Origin: Thelephora terrestris
Lineage: Eukaryota > Basidiomycota > Agaricomycetes > Thelephorales > Thelephoraceae
Direction: 5' to 3'
Assembly (NCBI GenBank): GCA_015956445.1
Contig: WIUZ02000015.1
Coordinates: 248,001-312,000 of the forward strand
Length of the DNA: 64,000 nucleotides
Both the position numbers and the translations under genes were made by a program. Below are positions 22,472 through 34,489 of the stretch, in pieces; positions within the stretch are counted from its first letter, which is position 1, and each line of letters begins with the position of its first letter. A model generated the notes under the pieces. That model saw only the letters and a program-made list of their open reading frames with translations. It did not search any database and was not told where the DNA came from.

Positions 22472-22986
22472 AGTTGCCTCGTTGTACGCACTCTCTCCAC
22501 TATGACTATACACGATTGATGTCGTGCCTTTCCAAGAGGGAGAGGAATCAATCGACACGCGAACTTTAGCGAACTTAGTGACTACAGGAGGAATTAAAGG
22601 AGAATGAAGAAATACTTAATGTCGAAAAAGCAGGGCCGGTATTCATTCGACTCGGACTACAGGCGGCTGTGAGCAGGAAGCTCCGATGAGATTAAAAGCC
22701 TCCCACGACTGGTATGATGACCTCCCAGGTTTCCACATAACGTCAACATAGGGGAATCACCCATGAGATAGGCACATTAGCCACCATTCACCGAATCAAC
22801 TCCGTCTTTCTCGGTGTTCAATTCTGATAGCTTTCAGGACAGGTGGTTCCAAGAAGAGAAGACGGGCAATACACCCCACTAACTCCGCGTCCCACGCATT
22901 GCCAGCTAGCGGGTACCGGTCGTGAGCGCTGACTGCGCTGATGTCGCTAACATCATATTCGCTATCCCCGTAACTTGGATTAAGGA
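22472..22986. other. intergenic, no gene seen
   Basis: Follows the hydrolase stop. No open frame with support. Confidence 0.35.
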
Positions 22987-23184
22987 TTAAGCCACGAGAT
23001 AAGCAAATGGATCAAGGCGTTTGCCGGTGCTTGACGGGTGTAGATCGCTTCGGACGCAGTCAGCGATAGAGGTAGAGGAATCCTCCATCACGAGAAGCAA
23101 GGAAGCTGGGCGATTCTTGAGCGGATCAGGAAGGATGGGTAGATTACCGGTGACCGGTGACCGATGTCGATGAGGCACGGACAT
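22987..23184 (-). other. possible small gene related to 16,347-16,505
   Basis: A 65-codon open frame that starts MSVPHRHRSPVTGNLP and ends RLDPFAYLVA. It shares parts of its sequence and flanks with the small frame at 16.4 kb. A TATA-like ATTAAATATT lies about 90 bases upstream and the leader is pyrimidine-rich. The C-terminus resembles a lipid-modified tail only loosely: the Cys needed for CaaX prenylation is absent. Function unknown. Confidence 0.25.
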
Positions 23185-25449
23185 GAGAGTAGTTAAGAGC
23201 GCAAGGCAGCGTAATAAGGCAGAGGAGTACAAACATGGGAAGTTGAAGGGACTAAGCGAGGAATATTTAATCGCTGTCCGCCACCTGAGTCGGCTCACAG
23301 GAGGATGGAATCGTGGAAACGGGCTAGTACGCCAGTTACTGTGGTATTGAGACGTACGGCGACGATTCCACATTGCGATTGTGCGTTTATCGCGTTCGGG
23401 CATGGGGAGTACCACCGGTGGTTCCGGAAGTGGGTATTGCCTCAAAGTTAGCATTGACACTCCTTCGAGGGCCAAGACTGCCAGTCGTAACCGTGAGCCT
23501 GATTCTTTCGGTTGTCTTTGAGTAAAGCTCTCACCTCTACCCCTGGTTCCCGTGTTATTCTACATTCGTTCCGATAATCTGGTCCACCAGAGTCAAAAAG
23601 TTATCATCGTTTCGGTACACTACCGTCCGTCGACTTTCGGGCTCTTCTCCCGAGTCCCGACCCTACTTCTAAAGCAGTACCATCGCGGATCATAGCCTCG
23701 GTTTCTTAGATCAAGTCCAGGCCTTGTAATGGGCGAAGGAATACACATACCGCTTCGGTTGTTACCCCGGACACCATGGATGAGAGAATGCGCTGTCTGT
23801 CCTCCTCCACTTGGTCACTTGGTCTCTACTGGCGGTGAGGACTTTAACCAAGCCATCTTTCAGAGGAGTCATTATCGTGCCACTCCACCAAGTCCAAGCT
23901 AGCAGCAGGGTCTCCTCATTGATTGTGCGGCCAGGCCTGGAGTCGAGCTTCCATCCTGCAGCGACGACGTGTAAGCTGCAGTCCAGCCTCGAGTAGGCGA
24001 GGAGGACGCGATTTAGAAGGGGACGATACCTAGGGGCTTGTGCTAGGCTCTTCAATCACGTCATTCGTCCAACGGGGTCGTCGAACTTCGCCGCCGTTCT
24101 GCAGTGACTTAACTCTTGTTTCGCGGAGAGAACACGTTACATTGCCAATGCCGGACTAACCGAAGAAGTCAATGTCCTTTTGAGCGTCGTGTATTGGCTC
24201 TCAAAAGAAACACACCTCCGCCAGCCACCACACACAATATGGTCGACGACCACGATGTTCCTATTCTCAACCAAGTCCGCAGGGTGCAATTCTTAGGTTC
24301 AACAACCACAAACGATCGCGTAAGTATTGTATTCCATCCCGGTTCCTGTGCCGACCTGCAGCGATGGTGCGACATTCCAATCGATGCCACCCCTCCATCA
24401 TCCGAAACTGTAGCCTGTTGCTCAACGGTCAGCCCTTGCATTGGGATGACGGTGCGCGTGGAGGCGCGTTTGTCGATCGCGGGAAATCATGACACGCTAG
24501 AATAACAGGTTTCGACTGATTTCTCATGATAACACAGGACGGGCGAAATAAAACGGGTTGCCCGTGAAAATCTGGCGTGGATCCGCCAAGAGGGGATTCC
24601 CCATCTTCCGGTCTGGTATCCCTCGGTTCACATAGGTTGAAGGCGAATGCAATGCCTTGTTGTCGTTTGTGTGCGTCCAAGGGGGCGGTGGCGGAGTTGG
24701 TCCGCTCGCTTTGTATTAACTCCGCCTCATTTGTGGCTGGCATTTTGTAACATTTGGCCTTGGGCAGCGATCATTTCTTTCTTCACCCCTGCCTCCATCT
24801 CCTTTGTTCTCACTGCGGTTTGTACCTAAAATCCACAACTCTTTCTATGGGCTGTCCTTTGCCTAGATCGCGCCTAGGCCATGTTTGAATCGCGCACGTC
24901 TCATCCTCAGTCCCCATCATCCTGTGTCGACACAGAAGGCTGAGCCCACTGTCGGGCCGAAAGATCCCGTGTGGCGTGCCGGCCGAGCGGAGTCTAAAAA
25001 CCCTAGGATCCATCACACGAGGACTGATGCCTACCGTATATGGCAACTTCCCTTATAAGGCAAGTACCCCCATCTCTTGGCCAAAGGGAAACATTCGGGT
25101 TGGAGTTTGTCCCACGAATGCTCATCCCACGAGATGGGCAACGTGCTGAACGAGGGATTTAAATGAGCCGACTTGGAGGGGGGACTGCCACCCCCCAGCT
25201 TGCTTTTCTTCCCCCACCACCAACACCAGACGATGTTCCCTCAACTTGTTCTTGTTCCTGTTCCCCCGGTCCGTGTCCGATTGCTTCGTCTAGCTGAAGA
25301 TGTACTGATACACGAGCGTTCCCGTTTAGACTTATCATGAGGAGGCTGCCACTCGTGTCTACGACTTTTCCACGGATTCCTTCCTGCTCACCGTCAGCAC
25401 GCGTCCTCATCCTCTCATTTCTCGATGTGCTTATAAACAAGTATCATAG
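23185..25449. other. gene-poor stretch
   Basis: No convincing gene. An ATG at 24,239 opens a short frame (MVDDHDVPILNQ) with a GTAAGT donor after about 27 codons. No second exon could be fixed. Confidence 0.3.
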
Positions 25450-26008
25450 ATGCATGATGACCATGTCCTTATGGGAGACATAGCATACGACTTTTTGGCT
25501 CAAGAGTCAAATGCAACGCTCGGTCAACCCTTTCCTAACTTTCTTGGGTACCCTCCATTGTCTGAGGTCACCTATGATACCGTGGATCTCCTCCCCCCAA
25601 CCTCTCGTCCTGCTGGTACTGCTACTTTCCCCGATACTACGTATGTTCCTACCTTGATGCGTCCTCAGAAAATGTCTAATGCCTCATCCTAGAAACGACC
25701 CTCCCTCTCCCTCCCCATCGTCCTCTCAAGCCTCGTCCAGCCCAGGGCACCACCAAACATCGCACGAACCATCATCTACTCCAGAATTACGTTGCCAACA
25801 AGCCACTCCCGTGTTAATCCGCTCCAGGGGAAAGTGGTGCTGTAGCGCATGCGACATAAGCTTCCGGGGACGGTGGGAGTGCGCGCGACATATCGAGACC
25901 GCGGGCAAGCGAGCCAAGTGCCCAGCATGTAGTAAAATCCTCAGCGTGAGGGACGACGGCTTGTCGAGGCATCTCAAGAACCATTGCAAAGGAGATCTTG
26001 GGAACTAA
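25450..26008 (+). CDS. small zinc-finger protein, paralog 1
   Basis: A 168-residue protein with a Ser/Pro-rich middle and a C-terminal pair of zinc-binding motifs. Exons are 25450-25640 and 25693-26008, joined in phase 2. The first motif has CSAC, a histidine after 12 residues (RHIE) and a following GKRAKC. The second has CPAC, then RHLKNHC. This mixed C2H2/C2HC spacing, with fingers closely linked, points to a nucleic-acid-binding or regulatory protein, but no target is known. The gene at 30,913-31,474 is its paralog, with the same intron phase and N-terminal plan (GDIAYDFLAQE against GDLAYQYLARE). Confidence 0.72.
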
Positions 26009-26514
26009 GGTTCGAAGACGCTTTCATTGAGGTTTAGAGACCTCACGGGCCAGAACACGACCTTCGTGGTGAAACGCGGTTTCACGAGTGGGAACCGCTG
26101 TTCACTTATTCGAAGCGCGTTTCCCCTCCCTTTGGTCGCTGTTCCTCAATTTCCTTTGCTCGTTCGCTTCTTTTTTCTTCATTTTTGCATCCCCGAGCAA
26201 TCAGCGTCATGGGACCTATCCGGTTCCTCGTGACCTTTGTACCAGTATTGTTGACTGTCGCCTTCACAATGCCCATCCCCACCGATATCGCCTGAATAAC
26301 ACTGCGAATGCTGAAGGCATCGATGAGCGAAAACAGGAAACTGCGAATTCGAGGGCCGGTTTGAAGAGGCCCGAACGGCAGTTCTATCCCTCGTGGAGGT
26401 ACCAGGAGTGACCTCGAATCAGAGAGCTTGTTCCGACAACAGGATAAATGACCTTGACGCATCGAGTTGTAGACATGGAGGAAGGCGTGGCAGAAAGACG
26501 GTGGTAGGGCACAG

Positions 26515-27134
26515 TCACTCGTCGAGATTGATTGCGTTACCAAACTTTGCGTACAACACAGTCTTGAGCTTCTGCATCTCCATTTCGCACTCTCCAATCC
26601 TGCCAGATAGATCCGAAATCTGTGACTCCAAGGATGATTTATCCTTTTCAACGCGTTTCAACGCGCGATTGTGCGGGACATGAAGGAATGATTCGCCAAT
26701 TTTGTACCTTATCGCGTTTCAGTAGTAGACCCAGAAGGAAAAAGGCGCAGACAACTCACATAACGAGCTCGTCTTCGTCACCTAACTCGAGTTCAACCGA
26801 GAGATCATCCAACGCCTCTTTCTCCTGCTGTGAAAAAGGTCATCCCATCGCGCCGCTGATTGACCCTGTGCAGAGTAGCTCACCTTTACTTCTTGGAGTT
26901 TTTCAAACAGGCTTCGCACTCGCGAGTTCAACTTCGAGAAAGTGTTTATCCGTTGCTGATCATCTGATAGAAGATGAATCGCAACGTCGACTTCATCAGT
27001 GTTGAATTCATTCACCCCAAGTGACTTCCGTGGAAGAGGCGCTCTCTGCTTCTTGCGAAAGCTGCGTGAAAAGTTTACTGGGGTTCGCAATCCCAGAGCG
27101 AGTCGAAGTTACGCACGATCCGCAAGCTGCTCAT
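26515..27134 (-). CDS. prefoldin subunit 4
   Basis: Subunit of the hexameric prefoldin chaperone, which passes unfolded actin and tubulin to the CCT chaperonin in the cytosol (yeast GIM3). It has 134 residues, the usual length. Five exons: 27134-27117, 27061-27016, 26963-26884, 26827-26760 and 26707-26515. Each join keeps frame. Landmarks are EVTWDDQQRINTFSKLN (made across an intron), the first coiled coil, the hairpin LELGDEDELVMYKIGESF, the second coiled coil and the C-terminal LYAKFGNAINLDE, all typical of subunit 4. The first exon is only six codons. The gene is divergent from sphingosine-phosphate lyase, with about 130 bases between start codons. Confidence 0.9.
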
Positions 27135-27263
27135 GGTTGGGGATGGTGATGGGTTCGGAACCGCTATCCGAAGGCGGGTACTAAATCCGATCAGCTGGCA
27201 AGCCACTTGCCAAAACCTTCATCTTCTGCCCCTCGTTCCACAGGGAGACTGCTCGTGGTCAGA

Positions 27264-29695
27264 ATGGACAAGGTTTATGGCTCTGTACCAATGCAACGTC
27301 TCGTTGCTACCTTAGCACTACTGCGGACGCGGTTCAGCACTACCTACGACCGGGCCAGGACTATGCTCTTCTTCTACTTCGTCATCAGGTATGGAGTCAA
27401 GACTCTTAGACACCTTAGGGCCAGAGGGACTCTTGAAACCATCGGAGAGGGATGGAGTTGGCTGTCTACGGTACGATACCACCGACTTTGCTCATCCTTG
27501 TGCCGGAGGAGCTCATGAGCGCGTTTCACAGCGGACGCTGCTCTTATTATTGACTCTACCACCTATGGCAGCCAAAGTTGAACCTCAAATGGCAGAAGCC
27601 AGGAGAGACATCGAGAAGAAACTCGTTCCATCTGGTCCTCAAGTCAACCGCTACCTTTCCCTCCCTTCAGAAGGTCAAACCAGGGATTGGATATTGTCCG
27701 AGATGGATAAGATGGACAGTTACTGTCACGATTTCGATGACCGTGGTCACAAGTTGCATGACTGGAAGGATGGAAAGATCAGCGGTGCTGTGTATCGTGA
27801 GTTGACCCGCTTTCGAGACTTTGGACTGGGTACTGAATCCACGGCAGACGGCGGGCAGGACTTGACGAACTTGATTGTTTCCGCTTATGAACGCTATTGT
27901 GTTTCTAATCCATTACACCCGGACATATTTCCAACCGTCAGGAAGATGGAAGCCGAGGTTGTGTCCATGTGTTTGAGGTCAGCGAGCTTCCTCGCCTCTT
28001 TTAGCCCTGCAGTCTTGACTCAGGTGTCATAGAATGTTCAACAATCCTACTGGCGCGGGGACGATGACCTCTGGTGGTACAGAGAGTATCATTATGGCAG
28101 TGAAAGCCTACCGTGATTGGGCCCACGACACAAAGGGAATCACTGAGCCTGAGATGTTTGTTTGTGACCCCGAACATCTGACAGTTATCTCACATCCCCT
28201 CCAGGATTGTGCCTGCGTCCGCCCACGCCGCTTTCGATAAGGGTGCAGCGTATCTCAAAATCAAAGTCCACACAATCCCAGTTCATCCGGTTACGCGTCA
28301 GGTAGATCTCGCGAGGGTCAAGAGAGCCATGTGGGTTTCTCTTCGTAGTCAAGGGGTTCGAATTATCTCACTCGCCAATTTTTGAAAGAAACCCAAACAC
28401 GATCATGGTGGGTTGAAATAACGCCGTCATAATCGATGCGAGTTGGTTGATCATGTTTCTAGCTCGTCGGTTCGGCTCCTAATTTTCCGGACGGAAATGT
28501 GGACGACATCACTGGTCTCGGGAAACTCGCGAAGAAACACAACGTTGGACTTCACGTCGATTGCTGTTTGGGATCTTTCGTTGTGCCCTTCATTGAGCGG
28601 TCATTCCCTCCTGGAACGGTGTGTCCCGCGTCGTGTGGTATTTGTATGCGCGCTTCGTTGACGCTTTTCGCACCCAGGATGGATACACGATGCCAGATTT
28701 TGACTTTAGGGTTGGCGGAGGTTTGTGGCGTTCAGACTCGTCCCACTGTGCCTGGTCTGAGTTTAAATTGATGCTGGTTTTCAGTCACAAGCATCAGCTG
28801 CGATACCCACAAAGTATGTGACTCGGCCGAATTCGCACTATCGACGTCGCTGACGGTCGTCCTCAGTACGGTTTTGCGCCCAAAGGAACCTCAGTTATCA
28901 TGTATCGGACCCCAGAGCTAAGGAGATACCAGTATTATATCAATTCCACGTGGCAAGGCACGTCTCGATCTCATTTGTCATTCCTGTGACTTACCAGTCG
29001 TGTCTGTGCAGGTGGCGTTTACGCTAGCCCTAGCCTCTCCGGTTCTCGGTACGTCGCCTTAAAGAACGATGTGGACGTGTCTGACTCATGCAGACCTGGT
29101 GCTCTCATTGCGGGAGCTTGGGCCGCCATGCAGTACATGGGAGAGAAGTGTGTGATGTCATGATCTTCCACCGCTTTCGGACTGATCTCAGTTCGTAACT
29201 GCGCAGCGGCTACCACCAATCAGCGAAGAATATCATCATCGCCACTCGAAAGATAGCTCATGGGATCAAGACCGAGATCCCGGAACTTTATATTCTTGGG
29301 AATCCACCCGTGTCCGTTGTTGCTTTTGGGGCGAAAAAGGGTTCCGGAATCAACATTCTGAAAGTCGGTGATACGATGGGTAAGAAGGGGTGGCATTTGA
29401 ACGCACTGCAGAAACCCGCCGCGGTGCATATTGCTGTTACGGTAGGAAAATCCTCCTCCACCGTTTTTCGTTCCTTCTTCTCATATAAATCGCTGTTCTG
29501 TAGACCCTGACTGTCTCCGTTGTGGATACATTCATCGCTGATCTCAAGGACTCTATAGAGGAGGTCAGGGCTTCCAAGTCTGGTGAAGACGGCACGATGG
29601 TCGCATTGTATGGTTTGGGAGAATCGAGCGCCGTTGGACCAAACCTCGTCGGGGAGTTGGCTGCATCTTTCGTAGATGCACTGTACAAGGCTTGA
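27264..29695 (+). CDS. sphingosine-1-phosphate lyase
   Basis: A PLP-dependent ER enzyme that splits sphingoid-base phosphates into phosphoethanolamine and a fatty aldehyde, the exit step of sphingolipid breakdown. 585 residues. Thirteen exons: 27264-27470, 27532-27977, 28033-28155, 28205-28330, 28389-28407, 28463-28618, 28678-28720, 28785-28813, 28867-28957, 29012-29048, 29094-29147, 29207-29441 and 29504-29695. All phases fit. Motifs in order: N-terminal membrane helix ([12 protein letters not shown]), [32 protein letters not shown], the PLP lysine in [30 protein letters not shown], and the C-terminal domain ending FVDALYKA. The ninth intron needs a GC donor. A 19-nt exon encodes NPNTIM. An upstream in-frame TTG is not used as start. 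It looks functional. Confidence 0.92.
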
Positions 29696-30058
29696 TGCTG
29701 TGTGGTAGCCAGTACCACGTCCGGTCGATCACTACATACATCCGTTATCGGTAATCGTCAGCGGAATACGCGATTTTCTCAAGGGGATTAGTACATGTCA
29801 TAGCATTGCTACATTCCTGTATGATACATTGCAACGTGACATAGTGTGGATAGGCCAGCAGGACTTCTCAGGAAGCTCGCTGAGCCTGTCGTAGAGAGTA
29901 AAGATCAGCCCTTGTCACTCCCCGCTACGACGCTACGCCCATCAGCTCACTTCCAAGCATTTGCCAAATACACTGTCTTGGTGAGGATGATCCGGCTTGA
30001 CCACCGAATGCACGCAGCCCGGTTCCGCGGGCTCGGCCCATGAGGGGTGACAAGTAGA

Positions 30059-30598
30059 TCATTTACTGGACATCTGGTAACCGGTTGTGTCCAGAATCTG
30101 TTTTCCGCAGATGGAGCAGAGTCCTTTCTTGTATGCGCAACCTGGAAAAAGGAATCGTGGGTTGGCCTTAAGACCCGCGACCTCGCAGTTCGTGAGGAGC
30201 GTACCGTGGCAGTATTTTGCTCCGTTCTGCGTCGTTGTTTGTTTGCAGTCTTTACACTTCGATCCGTATGGCTATCCACCGGGGGATAAGGTCAGCGCGA
30301 GGGGATAGAGGGTGAAAGGCGTGGAACTTGACGTACGGTAAACCGATTCTTCGACACCCCTGCTGACGGCGGTCCGAACTTCGTCTTCGAAGAGCCCGGA
30401 CGAGATAACAAAGCGTTCCCACCGCCTACTTTCCGGGTACCTTCTTTGATAGCGCTCGAGGAAGATGTGAACGGGTCTGGTGCGGCGACTTTTGAAAGTT
30501 TCTGGTTATCCGATACGCGGTGAGCAAGAGGTTTTTTTGGTAGCGGCAGGGTTGAGTGGAAGCAGTGTGCCCACCTTTTCACATTTCTTGCAGACCAT
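30059..30598 (-). CDS. CRIPT homolog
   Basis: Small zinc-binding protein of the CRIPT family, linked to the minor spliceosome and, in animals, to the PSD-95 scaffold. 112 residues. Four exons: 30598-30575, 30501-30337, 30271-30205 and 30141-30059, all in frame. It begins MVCKKCEKKLSKVAAPDPF across the first intron, has CKDCKQ and YCHGCAYKKGLCSICGKQ cysteine pairs, and ends DTTGYQMSSK, which matches the family end to end. It is convergent with the lyase gene, with about 360 bases between stop codons. Confidence 0.9.
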
Positions 30599-30912
30599 GG
30601 TTTATTTGATGAAGATGGTTGGAGGAGAGGAGGTGCGGATGGTGGACGGCGGTGGCGGTATACGGGAGGAGGGTTCCGGGATTTTTCCCATCATTGGTCA
30701 TGCTCACGATCAGCCACTCGAGCCAAGCCTAAATGCGTCAAGATGTGATATAGAGTCACTATTACAAGGTGGATTGTGTTACGAAGATCTACGAGACAAT
30801 ATTAAAAGGGTATAGAAGATAGAAAGATTGGGATATGCGAAATAAAGGAAGAGACACGGTGTTTCGGTTTTTGAACTGTCCAAAAAAAAAAAGCCCGACC
30901 TCAAGCCCATCT

Positions 30913-31474
30913 CTAAACCTCGGCGAAAGCGTCCTCAAGGCTGACGCCTCCATCTTTTCCAAGGTCCTTCCTCTTGCAATACTTGTCGTAATGCCGCCTC
31001 CGATTGTCCTTCCTAGCACAAATTGTTTTTCCACAGGCAAGGCACAACGCTTGCTTGCCCACATTTCCAATGTGTCTCTCGCACTCGTATTTGTCGTGGA
31101 AGGCATCTTGGCATACGCTACAGTACCATTTCCGTCGAGCGGTGTCGAACGAAGGGACGGCACGATGACAGTCTGGTCTTGGAGATGATCGTCGGGTGTG
31201 CTGTGGAGAAGGTGGTCCCTGAGATTGTGGCGACAACGAAGATGTCGGAGAAAGAGGAATTTCATTCCTGGATGAAATTATTTGGTGGTATAGAGACAGA
31301 ATAACAAATCTGCACGAACGTTGTGAGGGAAGGCGCAATGAAGCCGGTGAACGCGTTGTTGGTCGACGGCGAGTGGCCGGGCCACTCAGGAAAATATGGA
31401 GCAGGAGTTTCACTCGCTTCACGAGCCAGGTATTGATAAGCAAGATCTCCTTCGAATACAGGCTCTCCAAACAT
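30913..31474 (-). CDS. small zinc-finger protein, paralog 2
   Basis: 169 residues, in two exons (31474-31320 and 31267-30913) joined in phase 2 as in paralog 1. An acidic, aromatic N-terminus (FEGDLAYQYLAREA) is followed by a Ser/Pro-rich linker and two cysteine-rich motifs: CSVC, then ERHIGNVGKQALC; and CLAC, then RRHYDKYC. A short acidic tail (VSLEDAFAEV) extends past the fingers and is also seen near the end of the other paralog's downstream sequence in another frame. Probably a DNA-binding or regulatory protein; the target is unknown. Confidence 0.72.
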
Positions 31475-32902
31475 CTAAGAAGGCTATTCAACAAGGAGTT
31501 GGAGGGGAAAGAATGGGACAGTACTCACAAAGAAAGTATCCGCTATGAGACCATCGAGGTAAACGCCATACTGAGGCTAACCAAAACAGTCTGAAAGTTA
31601 GAGCACAATCTCGCCACTCGAATCAAGACATGAGCCACAGACATTGGAATGAGGATAGACATGGGATTGCATCGTCTGGGGGGATGGTAGTGGGGGGTAA
31701 GAAACCCGAGTGGTGGGGGGGCACTGTCAATTTATATCTCTCGCTCCCCGATATTCCGTCTTGTAGGATGCATTTTCGGACAGGAACGTCGAGGACGGTT
31801 TGTCCTTCCTAATTGGGCGGGCTCGAAATCACAGCCGATCAGAAGGCCTCCGACTCCTCGTAGAAGGAGTGGCTCATCGGACGACGATGACACCCCAAAG
31901 TCCTCGTGCTAACGAATCCTAGGCTCCGGTAGGTCGACACGCCACACAGGATTCAAGAGGGCACTGTAATAATTAATCCGATAGCGGATGGTGATTGGAC
32001 ACAGGACAGGACGTGCAGGATTTGAATAAGCGCCAGACATCATCCCGACAAAGCGTGAGGGCTTGAAGCGAGAGTGGATTTGTGTATAGGAGTCAAGGCG
32101 AGTCGGGAGCATTCACACGCCACTCTCCAACAGGTGGGAATCACTGAGGTGCTCGTCCTCCTTCCCGCCGGGGATACTCGAAGATTCCATCGTCGACCAC
32201 CCGTGCGGCGGACTGGTCACGGTTCAAAGCGTTTTGAGCTATCTCCGGATTGTGATTTCCGCACACTGAACGATGTCCTTTCTTCTATGTGGACTTCCAT
32301 CCGGCCTTGCAGCGAGTTGTGAATGAGCCTCCCCCCATAGATCCTTTCAACTCACCCGTTCACCACATGCGCAGGTTTGCATCGTCAACGATGGCCATTT
32401 ATGACGCGACCTCTCTCTGACCACGTGTCGAAATCGGGAGACAGAAATGTTGCGGGCTTGATACAAACCGCTGCTACATATAGGGTTAGAATGCGAGCTT
32501 GGGCTAGGTGGAAAACATTGCGTACCAAGAGTGTGTTCCGCATTGCGTGATCGGAGAGCAAGCGTCTAACACTCCGAACCTTCGGGATCTTTGCCTACGA
32601 CTAATTGAGCTCAGTTTGAGCCCATCACTGAAAAGAGTAGTCAGGTACCTGCTAACGGCGAATGGCACGACAAGGCTCGTCAAGCGTACCATTTTTATTA
32701 ATTGCTATGGGCCTGTTATCTCCCAAGCGTACCCTCAGTCCTCTCGAAGGCAGGATGATATATTTTATTACGCAGACAAACCACAAGAGTAGATTCTAAA
32801 GCAGTTCGATATGTACTTGTTTGATGGCAATGAGTGTAATGGAGTGAACAGCAGAGAACTGGTTGAGGGTTGGCGGGTGCTGGGAAACCCATCTTCCCAA
32901 AC
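31475..32902. other. intergenic, no gene seen
   Basis: No open frame with motif or splice support. Confidence 0.35.
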
Positions 32903-34489
32903 CTACCAGTCACTATCGTAGACAGCGTCCTCAACATCCAAGGGAGACTCGTCCCAGTTAGGCACAATGTCGTCCAGCCTGTATTCGACAGAAGAAGCAT
33001 AGTTCCTGAGCTTGAGCACCTCCTTGGCTGGCACAAATTCCTTCGAGCTGACGATCGTCACGGTCTCCAACTTGACCCCCCTCGAGGCCCGCTCCTCCGC
33101 CATCTCCAAAAGTTCATTAACGTAGAAGAGATCTTCGCTTTTGATGTACACAACAAGCTCCTCCAACTTTGGGCACAAGATAATTTTTTGTTGGTTTTTG
33201 TTGGGGTTTAGGACGAGGAAGAAGAGGTGATTACGACAATTGGTCAATGTGAGGACGCGAAGATTTTTCATGGATAGGAAGGTAAGGTAGACCGGGGATT
33301 TGTTGACCTCCGGGGATGGCGAGGTGCCACTCCGCCAGCACGCAATCGTGAGGTGTTCTGCTGTCGAAATGGGGAACAGCTTCAAAGACAACAGGGCGCG
33401 CTTATCGATGCCATTTGGGGCAAGACCATCGCCGACCCAGTTTCCAAGCATGTACAGTTCACCATTTGGCCCCTTAAGTCGGAATGACACTCCTAAACCA
33501 ACGATGAGGTTGACAGAAGTTATATTGAGGAGGTTTTTGAGGTTTTGGGGGTTTTGGGGGATGTGAGAAGGAAATGGGGGTCTTGCTCCGCTGAAGTCGA
33601 ACCCCTGGTATACTGATGTGCCGACCGGCATTAACAGGTGATTTAAGAGGATCGTGTGTGCTGGCTGAGCGGCAAGAATTAGGTATTTGAGGTTGGGGAG
33701 GGATACTACTCGCCCAAGGGGGGAGTCAGAGGAGTTTGGGAATGCCTGCCGCAGTATGATTTTACGGAGGAGAGGGGCTCGTTCGAAGAAGTTGAGAAGC
33801 TGAGTCACCGATAATTTGTTGCTCGGGACCTGTTGGAGGTCAAATGTTCTCAGGTTGGCCATGTTCTTCCAGGCTAGGTTGGTGATTACTCCAGACAAAC
33901 GCAATTCGTGCAGCGACGAGAGGCTTCCGTTGAACATGGTGTCTTTGATGATGACGGGATCCTTGGTACGAGTGCAAACGATCTTGAGCTTCTTAAGAAG
34001 TGGAGAAGGGGAATCGAGATGTTTGGTGAGTCTGAGGAGGCTATTTGAAGACCCAGAGATGGTCAGGGCTCCGAGGTTATGAAGATGCGAGACTGTCAAG
34101 AGGAATGCGTCGTTGAGGAAATCCCCTTCTTTAAGGGAAATATCCAAGGGGGACGTTTTCGAACGTTCGAGGGAGATGCGTGTCCACTCGACGTGCGTAC
34201 AATTCAGACCGGTCCATAGCGCGGAGTGGGAAATGAAGTTCTCTCTCCAACCGCGGCACACTTGAGTCAACGTTATGAGATCATCGTATGTATCACAATG
34301 CTGAGGGATGAGAACGAGGACATCTGGAGGGATCCGGTTGATTGGTGCGAAAGTATTCTTGGTGGACCGAACAAGACTCAACACTTCCAAAACGTCCTGC
34401 TCAAGAAAGTCGACCTGGAGAATACGAACACCAGTAAGTGACCATGCACCCGTTGGCACTTATTTTCCGTTTACCTCAGTCCGACCCAT
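32903..34489 (-). CDS. F-box/leucine-rich-repeat-like protein
   Basis: A 508-residue F-box protein of a second basidiomycete family, a presumed SCF ligase adaptor. The F-box motif is INRIPPDVLVLIPQHC followed by LITLTQVCRGWRENF and the usual SHSALWTGL. A long C-terminal region has irregular leucine-rich strands (LHELRLSG, LKYLILAA, LRVLTLTNC, LEELVVYI) and an acidic end. The long exon is 34414-32903. Its frame opens only with a GTG, so the start was placed at an ATG at 34489 giving five codons (34489-34475), joined by a 60-base GT-AG intron. Not closely related to the three LPQEIL-type F-box genes here. Confidence 0.8.

Noticed and set aside
22987-23184. Mating pheromone precursor
   Set aside because: The end (FAYLVA) has no CaaX cysteine and no pheromone receptor gene is in the window.
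27264-29695. Sphingosine-1-phosphate lyase as a pseudogene
   Set aside because: In one frame it is full of stops, but 13 exons join in frame and restore every family motif including the PLP lysine.
34459-34489. Non-ATG (GTG) start for the long F-box gene
   Set aside because: A short ATG exon upstream with clean GT-AG borders and the right phase explains the frame better.
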